NCBI RefSeq assembly: GCF_014648255.1 | Contig: NZ_BMQT01000001.1 | Location: forward strand, 124,001-188,000 | Source: Nocardioides albus | GTDB taxonomy: Bacteria; Actinomycetota; Actinomycetes; Propionibacteriales; Nocardioidaceae | Direction of reading: 5' to 3' | Length of the DNA: 64,000 nucleotides | Shown: one piece after another, positions 33,041-41,256 of the stretch | Position numbering within the stretch: the stretch's first letter is position 1 | Layout: every line of letters begins with the position of its first letter | Program-made: the position numbers and the translations under genes | Notes under the pieces: model-generated | Seen by the model: only the letters and a program-made list of their open reading frames with translations | Told to the model about the DNA's origin: nothing | The model's database searches: none

Positions 33041-33511
33041 ATGCGAGTATTCCCCACCCGTAGCGTCAAGCGTGGCCTGTTCGCCGTAGCCGCCGTAGGA
33101 GCCGTAGGAGCCATCCTTGCCGTCTCAGCCCCCGCCGCCATGGCGAACTGGACCGGCTCCCTGTCCGGCTGGTCAGACGGCGTCGGCGAGTCACGGCGAT
33201 GGAACGACACCGGGCCCTATACCCAGATCAAGTGGGAGGACTGCGAGGTCCAGGGTTATGGCCAGGCGCAGGAAGCTGACGTCCGCGTGTGGCGCGATAT
33301 CAATCTCCAACCCGACGTGCACTACGGGAGCAAGGAGTACGTGAAGTGCTTCAACAGCGACACGACGCGAAGCATCGGCGAGTGGAACAACCTTACGAGT
33401 GGGACCTACCCGTACTACTTCAAAACCCCGCGGGTAGGCACCTACGGCACCGACAACAACGGGCTCCTCCACGTCAGCTGGGTTGGCGTGGACACCTCCC
33501 TGGCCGACTAG
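33041..33511 (+). CDS. Secreted Trp-rich protein of unknown function
   Basis: A 156-residue protein I do not recognise. Residues 1-36 are a Sec signal peptide (KRGLFAVAAVGAVGAILAV, cleavage after AMA). The mature 120 residues hold seven tryptophans, many Tyr and Gly, and just two cysteines (in WEDCEVQ and VKCFNSD) that could form a disulfide, suggesting a small beta-rich secreted domain. The start has no strong ribosome site. It lies 86 bases upstream of a coupled trio of two membrane proteins and an ABC ATPase, so it may be their exported product or a partner. I considered the lactococcin-972 bacteriocin family but could not see its motif. Confidence 0.7.
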   Translation: MRVFPTRSVKRGLFAVAAVGAVGAILAVSAPAAMANWTGSLSGWSDGVGESRRWNDTGPYTQIKWEDCEVQGYGQAQEADVRVWRDINLQPDVHYGSKEYVKCFNSDTTRSIGEWNNLTSGTYPYYFKTPRVGTYGTDNNGLLHVSWVGVDTSLAD

Positions 33512-33597
33512 CCGAGACATCTCTCGGACAACCGGGGCGTCGGTCCAACCGCCTTGCCGTGCTCGGCCGGCGCCCCGCGCGAACATGAAAGATCCGC

Positions 33598-34875
33598 ATG
33601 CGTTTCCGCGCGCTATTCCGTTCCTCCGCTGCTCTGCCGATCCTCCCAGTCGCCCTCGCCGCAGCGGTGTTCTACTACTTCGTCAATGGTCGAGACCAAG
33701 TCCTCTACGTCCCCATTGCCTCAGCTCCCATGCTCGTCGCGGCCCCGGTCGCGACGGTGTATCCCGTCGCATATGCTCTCGCTGCCGCAACTGGGGCATG
33801 GCAGGGCGCTCGTCTCAACCGCGACGGAGTTTGGGGGATCGCTCCCTTGCGACAGTCTGCGACTGTCATCGCGACCGCCTTGACCCCCGTCGTTGCGATG
33901 GCTTGGCTCATGTTCTTGGTTCCGGTCGTCGCCGCGTTCGTCGAGCGACCGACGATGCCGACATGGGACAGCCCGCAGCCTCTGTTCCTCGGCCTTGCGC
34001 TCTCCGCATCTTGGGCCGTCATCGGGTTCACCGTAGGTCGAAACGTCAGCCCGATCATTGCGGCACCAATTCTGGCGTGCGCCGTGTTCTATCTGGTGTC
34101 CGTGACGGTTGCGGTCGATCCGATGTTCGTACGCCACATGAGTGGCTACTACCTGGATGGCCCCGGATTCGGTGAGTCAGCCACCATCGATTCAATGGTT
34201 GCGCAAGTCCTGCCCACCGCGGGCCTGGCCACGGCAGTTGCGTTGCTGTGGAGTCGGCTTCCGAAGCTGGTCACGCTCGTCACCGGTGGCGCCTTGATAC
34301 TGGTCTCGACCTTCGCCAGCTACTCGATCGTCAAGGATTGGGATTACAACCCCAGCATGAACGCGGGCAACGTCCCGCTCACCTGCGCGGGCGAACGCCC
34401 GAAGGTCTGTCTTCCTGTGCAGGCGGGCGGGGACCTCGATGAGGTCCGTCGGACCGTGCACTCGGCCTACAAAGTACTCACGGCGTACGGTGTGACAACA
34501 ACCGTGCCTGAAACCGTCACCGAGCGAAGCATCTACGGCCGCTTCGATCCCCCAGCGATCGACGGAACGAGGTACGTCTTTCTGCTTCAGGGACACAAGA
34601 ACGGCTCGGTCGTCGGCCCACTGCTCGTCGAAGAGGTTCGGTTCGGCTGCGATGCGGACGATCACCTTGCCTACCGCGTCGTCCAGATGTGGCTCGGCGA
34701 AAAGCTCGGCATCACGCGCACCTTCGAGTCGTACGCCGGCGAGGACCCCTATTACACCCGCAAACAGCACGCCGACCTGATGCGGACGGTTGCGACGGTC
34801 TCCGCCAAGCCAGATCCGGCGCAGCGAAAATGGTTCCAGAGGATCAAGTCCAAAGCCTGCGAGGACGCCAAATGA
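33598..34875 (+). CDS. Polytopic membrane protein with extracytoplasmic C-terminal domain
   Basis: A 425-residue protein with six or seven hydrophobic segments in residues 10-245 and a soluble C-terminal region of about 175 residues. Just after the last span lies CAGERPKVCLP, a paired-cysteine motif, with another Cys in RFGCDADD and a final KSKACEDAK. No known enzymatic motif was found. It is translationally coupled (ATGA) to a second membrane protein and then an ABC ATPase, so it is probably a permease or membrane subunit of an exporter. Base composition is less extreme than in neighbouring genes, with more A and T at third positions by eye. Confidence 0.75.
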   Translation: MRFRALFRSSAALPILPVALAAAVFYYFVNGRDQVLYVPIASAPMLVAAPVATVYPVAYALAAATGAWQGARLNRDGVWGIAPLRQSATVIATALTPVVAMAWLMFLVPVVAAFVERPTMPTWDSPQPLFLGLALSASWAVIGFTVGRNVSPIIAAPILACAVFYLVSVTVAVDPMFVRHMSGYYLDGPGFGESATIDSMVAQVLPTAGLATAVALLWSRLPKLVTLVTGGALILVSTFASYSIVKDWDYNPSMNAGNVPLTCAGERPKVCLPVQAGGDLDEVRRTVHSAYKVLTAYGVTTTVPETVTERSIYGRFDPPAIDGTRYVFLLQGHKNGSVVGPLLVEEVRFGCDADDHLAYRVVQMWLGEKLGITRTFESYAGEDPYYTRKQHADLMRTVATVSAKPDPAQRKWFQRIKSKACEDAK

Positions 34876-35456
34876 TCTTGTGGATCAGGGCACGCAGGGT
34901 CGCCGCGGTCCTGGGCACCGGGCTGGTGCTGATCGCCTTCGCCGCTGCCCTCTTCACCGATGTAAGCGCACCGTTGGTCTCATGGACCGTCAGCCACCAG
35001 ACCGTCCCAGTCTTGACGTTCGCGCCGCTCATCCTCGCCGCGACCCTCGCGCTCTGTCTCGAGTCCCGGCTGCCCGAGGCTGAGCTCACCTCGATCCGCC
35101 CTGTCCCGATCCTGGACACCCTCCTGATCACGACCGCGCTCGCCGGCACTCTCGCAATCACTGGAGTGGGGTACCTCCTCACCCACGCCGACGAGGCACT
35201 GGTCCTCGCCCGCAATACCGTCTTCCTGACCGGTCTGATGCTGGCCGCCAGATCCTTCACCGCGCGAGGCGGCATCGTCGTGGCCACCGGTTGGGTGCTG
35301 GTGGTGATTCTGGTCGGCCACCGCACACCCACGGAGTTCTTCTCATGGGCAGTCACCGGCCTGCCGATCGGCGCCTGGCACGCGACGATCGCCGCCGTCG
35401 TCGCGATCACCCTCGGCGTACTCCTGACCTACCTCACCGCAAGGAAGCTCCCATGA
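34872..35456 (+). CDS. Small integral membrane protein, putative ABC permease subunit
   Basis: A 194-residue protein with about six predicted membrane spans (for example VLGTGLVLIAFAAALF, LLITTALAGTLAITGVGYLL, TIAAVVAITLGVLLTYL). No sequence family is recognised. ATGA overlaps at both ends tie it to the larger membrane protein upstream and the ABC ATPase downstream, so it is probably a permease half of the same transporter. Confidence 0.72.
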   Translation: MILWIRARRVAAVLGTGLVLIAFAAALFTDVSAPLVSWTVSHQTVPVLTFAPLILAATLALCLESRLPEAELTSIRPVPILDTLLITTALAGTLAITGVGYLLTHADEALVLARNTVFLTGLMLAARSFTARGGIVVATGWVLVVILVGHRTPTEFFSWAVTGLPIGAWHATIAAVVAITLGVLLTYLTARKLP

Positions 35457-36184
35457 CCCTGCACTTCGACAACATCAGCTATCGCTACCGGCCATGGCGC
35501 ACGGACGTGCTCGCCGGGTTCGACTATGAACTCCCAGATGGACTCACCATCCTCTTGGGACCCAACGGTGCCGGAAAGTCGACCCTGCTTCGGCTCGGGG
35601 CGTCGGTCACGTACCCGCGACGAGGGCAGGTCAATGTCGATGGCATCTCCTCCAAGACCCGCGAGTTCCGGCGGCACGTCTCGTGGATGCCGCAGAACGT
35701 CACCGCGATGACCGCACTGACCGCTCGCGAACAGGTCTCGTACACCGGATGGCTCAAAGGCATGAGCCGTTCGGAGGCATGGGCGGCGTCCTTGGACGCA
35801 CTCGCGACGGTCAACCTGGCCGACCAAGCCGATCACAAGACGAAGACTCTCTCCGGCGGGCAATTGCGCCGTCTCGGCGTTGCATCCGCGACGATTCACC
35901 GCAGCAGCGTCCTGCTCCTCGATGAGCCGACGGCTGGGATGGACCCGACTCAGCGGCGTACGTTCCGCGACATCCTCACCACGATCGCTGATCGCGGCGT
36001 CAAGGTGCTGATGTCGACTCACGACGTCGCGGACCTCGCGGAGGACGCAACCCATGTGACCGTGATGAGCAAGGGCCAGATCCGCTACGACGGACCGACC
36101 TACGACTATCTGCGCAACGCACCGGTGGGTACCCCGGAGAGTCGGCTCGCGGAAGCGGCGTACACCGCGCTCACCCTGGGCTGA
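35453..36184 (+). CDS. ABC transporter ATPase
   Basis: A 243-residue ATPase of the ABC-2 exporter type. Walker A GPNGAGKST, Q-loop SWMPQN, signature LSGGQLRRLGV, Walker B VLLLDEPTAGMDP and H-loop MSTHD are all intact. It closes the module with the two membrane proteins and probably energises export of the Trp-rich protein or a related compound, or provides self-protection. The substrate is unknown. Confidence 0.88.
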   Translation: MTLHFDNISYRYRPWRTDVLAGFDYELPDGLTILLGPNGAGKSTLLRLGASVTYPRRGQVNVDGISSKTREFRRHVSWMPQNVTAMTALTAREQVSYTGWLKGMSRSEAWAASLDALATVNLADQADHKTKTLSGGQLRRLGVASATIHRSSVLLLDEPTAGMDPTQRRTFRDILTTIADRGVKVLMSTHDVADLAEDATHVTVMSKGQIRYDGPTYDYLRNAPVGTPESRLAEAAYTALTLG

Positions 36185-36202
36185 CCTGCATATGATCCCG
36201 GG

Positions 36203-37549
36203 GTGATCACGTTCTCTCGGCGATATCTCCTGGTCACCCTGGCATGGCTGGTGACCCGGGGGTGGGTGGTGGTCCTCTACGGCTTCCCAGAGGCAGCTGA
36301 AGGCTGGTTCGACTGGTGGGGCGCCGAGTGGGGCGTGGTGGGCGACGTCAACTACTACCGAGACAGCCTCGACGCGCTCACCCAGGATGGCGTCGCGGGC
36401 ACGCTGATCGAGTATCCGGTGCCGGCGCTGCTGCTGCTCTGGGTCCCGTACGCAGCGATCGACCTGTTCGGCCTGGGCGGCGACGCCTACATCGTGGCGG
36501 TGCTGGCAATGGCGGTGCTGACCGATCTGCTCTTCATGGTGCTGATCGTCTGGAACCGGCGCCGGGAGCACCCCCGGTTCGGGGTCTCCGGCGGCGAGGC
36601 ACTGTGGCTCGCCGCGGTGCCCGCACTGGGAGCGACGGCGTACGCCCGCTTCGACCTCTTCCCCGGCATCATGGTCGGCTTGGCGGTGCTCTACGCGATC
36701 AGGGGGCCGAAGGTGGCGGCTGCGTTCGCGGCCTTCGCGACCGGCGCGAAGTACTGGCCGATCCTGGTCATCCCGGCGCTGGCAGCCAATCGGACCACGC
36801 GCCGACAGGTCGTCCTGACCGTCGCCGGCACCGGCGTCGTACTGGCGGGTCTGAGTCTGGTCCTCGGCGGTTGGGACCGGCTCTGGACACCACTGAACTA
36901 CCAGGGCGAACGGGGGCTTCAGATCGAGTCGGTCTTCGCGACCCCGGCGATGGTCGCGTGGGGGCACGACGGTCCGGCGAGCGGTCTCACCGTCGACTAC
37001 ACCGAGTGGAAGGCGTACGACGTCAGCGGCCCGATGGTCGAGGCGCTGCTCCTCGCGGCGACGGTTGCCTCCGTGGTCGCCGGGGCGCTCGTCATCGTCT
37101 GGTGGGTCCTCGCCTGGCGCCGCCTTCCCAACGGGGAGAAGACCGAGGAGACGATCGTGTGGCTGGTGCTCGCGACCGTGGCCGCGTTCCTGGTGACCAA
37201 CAAGGTGCTCAGCCCTCAGTACATGCTCTGGCTGCTCCCCGCCGCCTCCGCCGGCCTGGTCCTGCTCCGCGGCCGTGCCCGCAGACGGCTCGGGATCTGG
37301 TCGGTCGTGCTGGTCGCGGTGACGCTGCTGACCCATGAGATCTTCCCGCGGATGTACGGCTACATGCTCACCTTCAATGACGTCGGCACACCGTGGATCA
37401 CCGAGGTGCTGGCGTGGCGCAACGGCCTGCTGGTGCTCCTCTTCCTCTACGCCGCGTGGCGCACCACTCGGTTGCTGGCCGCCCTCCCCGAGCGGGGCCG
37501 GCCAGCAACCGAGGGTCAGGAGAGGCAGACCTTGGCGACGTCGCCCTGA
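36203..37549 (+). CDS. Membrane glycosyltransferase, GT87/DUF2029 type
   Basis: A 448-residue membrane protein with about ten spans and the shape of polyprenyl-phosphate-dependent mannosyl/arabinosyltransferases of the GT-C fold. It has acidic residues in the first extracytoplasmic loop (GDVNYYRDSLDAL) and the FPGIMVGLAVLYAIRGP and FATGAKYWPILVIPAL segments common in GT87 proteins. It would transfer a sugar to cell-envelope glycolipid outside the membrane. GTG start at 36203, 18 bases after the ATPase. Its 3' end overlaps the convergent sigma-associated gene by 34 bases and contains a terminator-like hairpin. Confidence 0.75.
   Translation: MITFSRRYLLVTLAWLVTRGWVVVLYGFPEAAEGWFDWWGAEWGVVGDVNYYRDSLDALTQDGVAGTLIEYPVPALLLLWVPYAAIDLFGLGGDAYIVAVLAMAVLTDLLFMVLIVWNRRREHPRFGVSGGEALWLAAVPALGATAYARFDLFPGIMVGLAVLYAIRGPKVAAAFAAFATGAKYWPILVIPALAANRTTRRQVVLTVAGTGVVLAGLSLVLGGWDRLWTPLNYQGERGLQIESVFATPAMVAWGHDGPASGLTVDYTEWKAYDVSGPMVEALLLAATVASVVAGALVIVWWVLAWRRLPNGEKTEETIVWLVLATVAAFLVTNKVLSPQYMLWLLPAASAGLVLLRGRARRRLGIWSVVLVAVTLLTHEIFPRMYGYMLTFNDVGTPWITEVLAWRNGLLVLLFLYAAWRTTRLLAALPERGRPATEGQERQTLATSP
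37470..37510. terminator. Hairpin inside the GT87 gene end
   Basis: GGTTGCTGGCCG at 37470 pairs with its complement ending at 37510, with a 15-base middle. It lies within the last codons of the glycosyltransferase gene and six bases short of the convergent gene's stop. Possible bidirectional terminator without T-run. Confidence 0.55.
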
Positions 37550-38790
37550 ACCGAGTAGATCGTGACCGGCTCCTCGGCGAAGACCGGCCGGCAGGCCGCC
37601 GCGGTGAGCTCGTGCACGCCGATCCCGTCGTAGAACCCGTGGTCGTCGCAGTTCTCGTAGTTCACGTAGACGTCCTGGGGCTCGTCCCCGTCACGGAAGA
37701 TCCGCAGGATCACGTACGCCGTGACCGGCTGCGCGGGCGCACAGTTCTGCGGCGTGTTGGGACCGGAGCGGTCAGGCGCACTCCGAATAGCCTCCACGAG
37801 GCCGGCAGCCTCGGCGCCGGAGATCTCGCGCGAGCCGGTCAGCGATGCCGAGGACGGCTCGTAGCGGCAGATCGCGATCGACTCCGGAGCATCGCCCTCC
37901 AGCGGTGAGGTCTTCGGCTCGGTCTTCGGGCGCACCGGGTCGCCCTCAGCCAGCGGCGAGGCGGTCTCGCAGCCGTAGGGGTCCTTCGGTGTCGTCCGCA
38001 GCGAGCTCTTGATCTGGCTGTTGATCTCGTCGTCTCCGGGACCCGTGAGGATCGTGGCGTATGCATCCTCGATGAAGACCCGGGTCAGCAGCCAACCCTC
38101 GTGCTTCAAGGAACCGGTCTGGAGGCTGGCGCCCTTGTCCGGCTTCTCGATCAGGACGTAGGGCTGCCACAACGCGAACGGCACCTTGCCGAACTGCGGT
38201 GGGAAGTCTCGGTCATCGGTCTCGTTGCAGGCGATGCTCGGGACCGGCTGGTTGGTCACGTTCGCGACGTACGGCGTCCGCGGAACGGTGTCCCACCGGT
38301 CGCCGGGCTTCGCGATGCACTCCGGCAGCGCCGGTGCCGTCGCGTCGGCCCACTCCTCCGGCACCTGGAAGGCGATGTCGTAGCGGACCGCCCAGCGGTT
38401 CCCCTCCGCGGGCGCGGGAAGGTCGTTGCGGCCACCCTCGTCATAGGTACCCTCCGGCGCCGCAGCCTCCTTCTTGCCGAGCGGCCTGGGCGCGTCGCCG
38501 GCGCTGTCCTCGTCACCGGACGCGTCGCTCGCGACCGTGCCGTCCCCGCTGCTGCCGCCGTTCTGCAGACTGGTCACCACCCCGCCGAGTCCGACGACGG
38601 CCACCACCGCGGCGGCCGCGGCTAGGATCCAGGTGCTCCGCCGGCGTACGGGTGCTTTCTCCTCGGCCTCGGTCGCCCCGTCGGGCTCTTCAGCGGCCCC
38701 GGGGATCGCGAGCTCCCGCGGCTCGAAGCCGTCGGCCGCGCGTGCCAAGGCGGCCCGGAAGGCCCGCTCCTCGCGCTCGAAGTCACTCAT
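37516..38790 (-). CDS. Sigma-factor-linked membrane-anchored protein
   Basis: A 424-residue protein with one membrane span (STWILAAAAAVVAVVGLGGVV, about residues 52-72), a short cytoplasmic N-terminus and a large extracytoplasmic domain with several cysteines. The position right behind a sigma factor gene, with an 8-base overlap (ATGAGTGA), suggests an anti-sigma or sensor role. However, the cytoplasmic part lacks the HxxxCxxC zinc motif of ZAS anti-sigma factors, so this is inferred from context alone. The ATG at 38790 was chosen over one ten codons upstream because of that overlap. Confidence 0.75.
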   Translation of the reverse strand: MSDFEREERAFRAALARAADGFEPRELAIPGAAEEPDGATEAEEKAPVRRRSTWILAAAAAVVAVVGLGGVVTSLQNGGSSGDGTVASDASGDEDSAGDAPRPLGKKEAAAPEGTYDEGGRNDLPAPAEGNRWAVRYDIAFQVPEEWADATAPALPECIAKPGDRWDTVPRTPYVANVTNQPVPSIACNETDDRDFPPQFGKVPFALWQPYVLIEKPDKGASLQTGSLKHEGWLLTRVFIEDAYATILTGPGDDEINSQIKSSLRTTPKDPYGCETASPLAEGDPVRPKTEPKTSPLEGDAPESIAICRYEPSSASLTGSREISGAEAAGLVEAIRSAPDRSGPNTPQNCAPAQPVTAYVILRIFRDGDEPQDVYVNYENCDDHGFYDGIGVHELTAAACRPVFAEEPVTIYSVQGDVAKVCLS

Positions 38791-39352
38791 TGTCAACCCC
38801 CTCGTTCCCTCTCTGATCAACAGAGCCTTGCTCGTTCAAGCGCTGCCTCAGCTTGGCCAGCGCCCGGTGCACATGTGAGCGGGCGGTCGCCTCGGCGCAG
38901 TCGAGCACCGTCGCTATCTGCGCGAACGACAGGTCCTCGTAGAACCGGAGGACCACCGCCGCTCGCTGGTTGGACGGGAGCGTCTGCACCAGCTCCCACG
39001 CCTCGTCCGCGTCTCGCTCCTCGGGGCCGGGCTCATGGCTGGTCGCCATCGGCTCGACGTCCTCGACCAGCACCAGCCGGCGCCGCTTGCGCCAGCCGCT
39101 GATCGACCCGTTGACGATGCTCCTCTTCACGTACGCCTCCGCCGTCCCGGACGCCGCCAGCGACTCCCACCGCGGCAGCGCACGGGCGAGGGCGTCCTGC
39201 ACCAGGTCAGGAGCGTCGGAGTTGTTGCCGGTCACCAGATAGGCGAACCGCTGCAGCGCGGGCCCCCTCGAGGCCACCCAGGCCCCAAAATCCACATTTT
39301 TGGCCAGGCTCCCCTCCTGCTCGTCGGCATCCACGGACACCTCCTCTGGCAC
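38783..39352 (-). CDS. SigE-family ECF RNA polymerase sigma factor
   Basis: A 189-residue sigma-70-family factor with region 2 (FAYLVTGNNSDAPDLVQDALARA) and region 4 (PSNQRAAVVLRFYEDLSFAQIATVLDCAEATARSHVHRAL in pieces). The YLVTG and VKRSIVN features are those of the actinobacterial SigE-like group. GTG starts at 39358, 39352, 39340 and 39334 are in frame; AGGAGG sits nine bases before 39352 and GGAGG five bases before 39334, so either is plausible. It is co-transcribed with the membrane protein downstream. Confidence 0.9.
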   Translation of the reverse strand: MPEEVSVDADEQEGSLAKNVDFGAWVASRGPALQRFAYLVTGNNSDAPDLVQDALARALPRWESLAASGTAEAYVKRSIVNGSISGWRKRRRLVLVEDVEPMATSHEPGPEERDADEAWELVQTLPSNQRAAVVLRFYEDLSFAQIATVLDCAEATARSHVHRALAKLRQRLNEQGSVDQRGNEGVDNE

Positions 39353-39415
39353 GTTCACACACCTCCTACGCGAAGTCTGGCGCGTTCGTTGCGTGTAGCC
39401 CGGAATTGAGTTGCC

Positions 39416-41125
39416 GTGACCGGCCCCACACCTATGGTTGGCCGGGTGACCCGAGAAGTAGACGCCCGCACCGACCGCTATGTCGAGGAGCTCTGTGCCC
39501 TCGACCCGCTGACCGCGACGTTCGTCGGTGTCGCCGGCCACGACGCTGAGCTCCCCGACCTCTCCCCCGACGGGATGCAGGCGGTGGAGGAGCTCCACCG
39601 GGCGGCCTACGCCGACGTGGCCGCGATCAAGCCGGTCGACGAGCGCGAGCAGGTCGCCAAGGATGCATTCCTGGAGCGGGTCGGGCTCGACATCGAGTTC
39701 GCCGAGGCGCAGCTGGACCGGAAGTTCGTCTCCGTCATCACCAGCGGCATCCACAACCTGCGCGAGGTCTTCGACCTGATGCCGACCGACACCGAGGACG
39801 ACTGGGCCGCGATCGGCGCCCGGCTGGCCGGGATGCCGGACGCCGTCGCGGGCTACACCGCGACCCTTCGGGACGAGGCCGCGGCCGGACGAGTCTCGGC
39901 GACGGCTCAGTACGAGAAGGTCGTCGACCAGATCCTGAGCTGGACCGGACAGAAGACGGCCGGCGACTTCTTCACCGGCCTGGTCTCACGTGTCCCCGAG
40001 GCCGTTCCCGCGTCCTTGCGCGCCGACCTCGAGGCCTCGGCCGTGAAGGCCAACGAGGCGTTCGCCGAGTTCGGCCGCTTCATGGCCGCTGACCTGCTCC
40101 CCAACGGGCTGCCGAAGGAGGCCGTCGGGCGCAACCACTACCAGCTGGCCTCACGGCGCTACCTGGGCGCCGAGATCGACCTGGAGGAGACGTACGCCTG
40201 GGGTTGGGACGAGCTCAAGCGACTCTCCGACGACATGGAGGCCACCGCCGACCGGATCCTGCCGGGATCGAGCGTCGTCGAGGCGGCCGCCCATCTCGAC
40301 AAGGACCCCGCGCGGCAGCTGACCTCGACCGACGCGCTCAAGAAGTGGATGCAGACCACCGCCGACCGCGCGATCGCGGAGCTGGCCGACGTGCACTTCG
40401 ACATCCCCGAGCCGGTCCGCCGGATCGAGTGCATGATCGCTCCGACCACCGACGGCGGGATCTACTACACCGGCCCCTCCGAGGACTTCTCCCGTCCCGG
40501 CCGGATGTGGTGGTCGGTGCCCGAGTCGGTCACCTCGTTCGGCACCTGGCGCGAGCTGACCACGGTCTACCACGAGGGCGTGCCGGGTCATCACCTCCAG
40601 GTCGCCCAGACCGCCTACCGCGCCGAGCTGCTCAACCGCTGGCAGCGGCTGATGTGCTGGGTCTCCGGCCACGGTGAGGGCTGGGCCCTCTACGCCGAGC
40701 GCCTCATGGACGACCTCGGCTACCTCGATGATCCCGGTGACCGTCTCGGCATGCTCGACGGCCAGTCCTTCCGGGCCGCACGGGTGATCATCGACATCGG
40801 CATGCACCTGGAGCTGACGATCCCGGAGGACAACCCGTTCGGCTTCCACCCCGGCGAGGTCTGGACGCCCGCTCTCGGCCGCGAGTTCATCGGACAGCAC
40901 TGCCTGATGGAGGACGCCTTCCTCGACTTCGAGGTAGCCCGCTACCTCGGCTGGCCGGGCCAGGCGCCGTCCTACAAGGTCGGTGAGCGGATCTGGCTCC
41001 AGGCCCGCGAGGACGCGCGGGCCCGTGCCGGTGCCGCGTTCGACATGAAGGCCTTCCACCGCGCTGCGCTCGACCTCGGCTCGCTCGGGCTGGATCCGCT
41101 GCGGGCGGCGTTGGCTCGGCTCTGA
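39416..41125 (+). CDS. DUF885 family metallopeptidase-like protein
   Basis: A 569-residue protein of the DUF885 family, which resembles zinc metallopeptidases: TTVYHEGVPGHHLQ carries the HExxxxHH-type motif and ERLMDDLGYL lies downstream. No signal peptide is seen, so it is likely cytosolic. Substrate unknown; peptides are presumed from the fold. Start taken as GTG 39416; ATG 39434 and a later GTG are alternatives. It ends beside a palindromic repeat region and is convergent with the sugar ABC operon. Confidence 0.85.
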   Translation: MTGPTPMVGRVTREVDARTDRYVEELCALDPLTATFVGVAGHDAELPDLSPDGMQAVEELHRAAYADVAAIKPVDEREQVAKDAFLERVGLDIEFAEAQLDRKFVSVITSGIHNLREVFDLMPTDTEDDWAAIGARLAGMPDAVAGYTATLRDEAAAGRVSATAQYEKVVDQILSWTGQKTAGDFFTGLVSRVPEAVPASLRADLEASAVKANEAFAEFGRFMAADLLPNGLPKEAVGRNHYQLASRRYLGAEIDLEETYAWGWDELKRLSDDMEATADRILPGSSVVEAAAHLDKDPARQLTSTDALKKWMQTTADRAIAELADVHFDIPEPVRRIECMIAPTTDGGIYYTGPSEDFSRPGRMWWSVPESVTSFGTWRELTTVYHEGVPGHHLQVAQTAYRAELLNRWQRLMCWVSGHGEGWALYAERLMDDLGYLDDPGDRLGMLDGQSFRAARVIIDIGMHLELTIPEDNPFGFHPGEVWTPALGREFIGQHCLMEDAFLDFEVARYLGWPGQAPSYKVGERIWLQAREDARARAGAAFDMKAFHRAALDLGSLGLDPLRAALARL

Positions 41126-41128
41126 ACG

Positions 41129-41251
41129 CTCACCGAGGTAACTCGGTCGAGCAGTGGATGTTCACCGAGGTACCTCGGTCGAGCATCGCTTCCTTCGCGG
41201 AATTCCACGAAGGAAGCGACTCTTCACCGAGGTACCTCGGTGAACATCCAC
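41129..41251. repeat. Palindromic repeat region A, nested inverted repeats
   Basis: Contains three copies of the palindrome ACCGAGGTACCTCGGT or its variant with AA at the centre (41131-, 41164-41179, 41226-41241). A perfect 26-bp inverted repeat pairs 41154-41179 with 41226-41251. Between them 41187-41197 and 41208-41218 (CGCTTCCTTCG and complement) form an inner hairpin. It fills the gap between convergent genes; six bases separate it from the permease stop. Confidence 0.85.
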
Positions 41252-41256
41252 CCCTC

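Noticed and set aside
33041..36184. Lactococcin-972-type bacteriocin locus
   Set aside because: Gene order is suggestive, but the secreted protein is longer and I cannot see the family's motif; kept as unknown.
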